Position numbers and translations under genes: made by a program. This document shows, one piece after another, positions 62,245 to 64,000 of a stretch of 64,000 bases of DNA. The notes under the pieces are model-generated. The model made no database searches. It was not told the origin of the DNA and saw only the letters and a program-made list of their open reading frames with translations. This stretch comes from Heliopora coerulea (Eukaryota > Cnidaria > Anthozoa > Scleralcyonacea > Helioporidae). The stretch spans positions 1,721,501 to 1,785,500 of the forward strand of contig JASJOG010000057.1 in the NCBI GenBank assembly GCA_030142905.1, written 5' to 3'. Position 1 is the stretch's first letter. Each line of letters starts with the position of its first letter.

Positions 62245-63192
62245 TTATGGTGTTTGATGAGCAACTGGTCCACTCTGTGGGTTGTACTGACCAGTATAAG
62301 GTTGTGGGTATTGGCCAAACTGTGCCTGTGGTACCATTGAGTAGGGATTTGTTTGCACAGATGGGTGACTGTATGGTTGTAATGAGTATTGCTGGCCAGA
62401 ATAGGGTGATGTCACCACAGTAGACACGACCTGTGGTGGAGAGTGGAACAGACTCATCAGGTTGGTACCTGGTGGTATAATTGCATTCTGCTCCTGACTA
62501 TGGAATCTTGTGGAAATCTTCACATCTTTGATGTTTTGAACACATTTCCTGCAAATCAAGTATGGAACTCCGCTTACCAAGCAACATGGAAAGCATACAA
62601 TCCACATGGCTTTCTGCACGGGCTGTTCGCATCCAAAGCACCCAGCACAATTACTTTGCGGCTTAGCGCCGTGCGCGATGTAGAAACTTGCACCCATAGC
62701 TTGGGCTGTTCGACCCTCACTGTTCTCATGTGGTACTTGAGCATACCACAATTTCACTGATTCATCCAGGTCGAATACCACCACGAACTTAGCATTTTCG
62801 TCGAGTAATTTCTTGGCTTTTTCAAACAGTTCGTCCAAACTTTTGCGAACGTCCGGATTGGCTGTATTGAGAACGACAACAAAATCATCGGCCATTGTGA
62901 AATAGTCAACTTCTCGGTTACCTTCAGGGTCGCCTCGGCCTCGGTAAACCTTGTATTGTTTACTACACTGGGCCACTGCCACCAGAGGTTTGTTGCACAA
63001 CTGATCTTTTATGGCATCGACGTCGCTGACATTATTCACTTCGAAAGTCCTGGATTGTCCACCGAAGTCTTTATCATCAGTGACCAAACTACATGACTCG
63101 TCAACAACAATTTTCCTCGATCCTTGATCCCAACCAAATGCTGCAGGTAACCCTTGCTTGAAGTTACATTTCTTTATGAGGAGTACAGCCAT
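62245..63192 (-). CDS. Unrecognised cysteine-rich protein with Pro/Tyr/Gln-rich tail, single exon
   Basis: I do not recognise the family. From the ATG at 63192 (MAVLLIKKCNFKQGLPAAFG) the frame runs 315 codons without an intron. The frame stays open upstream to 63225, but without another ATG. Three parts are visible. Residues 1-170 look globular with alternating strands and helices (VDYFTMADDFVVVLN, KFVVVFDLDESVKLWYAQ). Residues 182-218 hold NCAGCFGC, a hydrophobic stretch of about 18 residues containing WIVCFPCC, and LICRKC. Two CxxC pairs flanking a hydrophobic segment recall the LITAF/CDIP layout, although the order and tail differ. Residues 250-315 are rich in Pro, Tyr, Gln and Ser (QPYSHPSVQTNPYSMVPQ), probably disordered. 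Membrane association through the Cys-rich hydrophobic segment is inference. The gene is head-to-head with OGG1. Confidence 0.8.
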   Translation of the reverse strand: MAVLLIKKCNFKQGLPAAFGWDQGSRKIVVDESCSLVTDDKDFGGQSRTFEVNNVSDVDAIKDQLCNKPLVAVAQCSKQYKVYRGRGDPEGNREVDYFTMADDFVVVLNTANPDVRKSLDELFEKAKKLLDENAKFVVVFDLDESVKLWYAQVPHENSEGRTAQAMGASFYIAHGAKPQSNCAGCFGCEQPVQKAMWIVCFPCCLVSGVPYLICRKCVQNIKDVKISTRFHSQEQNAIIPPGTNLMSLFHSPPQVVSTVVTSPYSGQQYSLQPYSHPSVQTNPYSMVPQAQFGQYPQPYTGQYNPQSGPVAHQTP

Positions 63193-63496
63193 GTCCGATC
63201 GTCTTGTGAGAGCACACCTTGACAATGTGGTTAGAGAAAGAAACGACGCGGACGGACTCTACATTGAAACTTATGACAGTTTCTTACAAGGTTGCTGAGT
63301 AAACATACATAAACACCTGGGAAATACAATAGTTAGGCCCACACGCCTCACATAGTGCTGCTTGTTCACGTGCATGTCCATGTGAACATATTTTGAAATT
63401 CAAAGGATAGTTCAAATGTCCCAGCATGAACGAAGGCACGTGCAGCTTTCTGTTTTGTGTTGTTCATTAAATAAGCATCCGAAGTGAATGTTAAAA
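63193..63496. promoter_or_regulatory. Bidirectional promoter region, minus-strand gene / OGG1
   Basis: 304 bases separate the divergent start codons at 63192 and 63497. CACGTG-like E-boxes occur (TTCACGTGCATG near 63366, GGCACGTGCAG near 63436). No TATA box is convincing. Confidence 0.55.
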
Positions 63497-64000
63497 ATGA
63501 GTACTCTGTGGAGGAAGCTGGCGTGCAAACCGCAGGCATTAAACTTAGAAATAACTCTTTCGTGTGGCCAGGCATTTAGGTGGAAGAAAATTGACAACGA
63601 GGAATGGTATGGCGTTCTTTCTGGCAAAGTTTGGATACTTAAAGAAAACGAAGAGGGCATTTTCTACAAAGTTTTTGACTCGCATGGACAGGAACGTAAA
63701 AAATATGTTTTTGAGGACGAGTCTACTCTTAACGATTACTTTCAACTTGATATTAATCTTCCTGAGCTTTACCAGGAATGGTGTAAGAGAGACCCAGTGT
63801 TCAAACAGGTAGCTTCAAACGTTCATGGATTTCGGTTACTCCGTCAAGATCCCGTGGAAAATCTTTTTAGCTTCATCTGCTCGTCCAATAACAATATCGA
63901 ACGTATTAGTAACATGGTGGAAGTACTGTGCAAAAAATATGGTGAACGTATTAATGAAGTCGGTGGTGTTGTGTACCACAGTTTCCCCCCAGTTGCTAGA
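63497..64000 (+). CDS. OGG1: 8-oxoguanine DNA glycosylase OGG1, 5' part, truncated by window end
   Basis: Base-excision-repair glycosylase/lyase that removes 8-oxoguanine opposite cytosine, in the nucleus and mitochondria. The frame opens at ATG 63497 and stays open for 168 codons to the end of the window with no intron. LEITLSCGQAFRWKK matches the N-terminal domain, including the Gly that reads N7-H of 8-oxoG (human Gly42). FQLDINLPELYQEW and LLRQDPVENLFSFICSSNNN match strongly, followed by IERI: the Asn and Arg that hold the orphan cytosine (human Asn149, Arg154) are present. The helix-hairpin-helix and the catalytic Lys lie beyond the window. The N-terminus (MSTLWRKLACKPQAL) is short and basic; whether it targets mitochondria cannot be told. 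Confidence 0.95.
   Translation, partial: MSTLWRKLACKPQALNLEITLSCGQAFRWKKIDNEEWYGVLSGKVWILKENEEGIFYKVFDSHGQERKKYVFEDESTLNDYFQLDINLPELYQEWCKRDPVFKQVASNVHGFRLLRQDPVENLFSFICSSNNNIERISNMVEVLCKKYGERINEVGGVVYHSFPPVAR

Noticed and set aside
62245..63192. TerD-like domain in the N-terminal half of the Cys-rich protein (FGWD, later VDESCSLV)
   Set aside because: Only a few residues resemble the TerD pattern and the acidic calcium-binding cluster is not there; not enough to name the fold.
1..64000. Bacterial-type defence system, operon or CRISPR array
   Set aside because: The window is intron-containing animal DNA; repeats are dispersed or inverted, with no regular spacer pattern.

Overview
The window is animal nuclear DNA, AT-rich, with many short exons, GT-AG introns and dense small transposons. 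Domain content (LDL-receptor family, HOPS subunit, La-related protein, OGG1), the style of the decayed non-LTR retrotransposon, and dispersed repeats I associate with corals and sea anemones suggest a cnidarian, probably an anthozoan. The lineage is inference; animal origin is secure. I found no operons, CRISPR arrays, phage or other bacterial features.

Layout. 179-8107 (+): 3' part of an LDL-receptor-related gene: two LDLa, two EGF, one YWTD propeller, further EGF modules, one membrane span and a tail with two FxNPxY motifs. 9484-12433 (-): three-exon gene for a single-span protein with a long low-complexity tail, not recognised. 12434-17014: mostly unexplained intergenic DNA. 17015-18582 (-): EIF1, three exons, complete. 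19083-35927 (+): VPS39, 26 exons, complete (870 aa), head-to-head with EIF1 across 500 bp. 38463-58157 (+): a LARP4/4B-type gene, 20 exons, complete (615 aa). 62245-63192 (-): intronless cysteine-rich, Pro/Tyr/Gln-tailed protein, not recognised. 63497-64000 (+): first exon of OGG1, head-to-head with the preceding gene across 304 bp and running off the window. Joined exons of the four multi-exon genes that are complete here (9484-12433, EIF1, VPS39, LARP4) keep phase and sum to multiples of three. The partial LRP does too once one upstream base is allowed for.

The genes are housekeeping and trafficking genes with no shared pathway. VPS39 (late-endosome tethering) and the LRP (endocytic receptor) both touch the endosomal route, but nothing suggests a functional cluster.

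The least ordinary content is mobile DNA in the VPS39 and LARP4 introns: (i) three fold-back elements carrying a tRNA-like core, two with perfect 15-16 bp target duplications, one of which interrupts a decayed non-LTR retrotransposon; (ii) a pogo/Tigger-like element inserted in a second DNA transposon, with the empty site preserved in a sister copy about 4 kb away; (iii) three other long palindromes clustered within 2 kb of VPS39. No new biochemical system is evident. The fold-back tRNA family and the two unrecognised genes are the best candidates for something undescribed.
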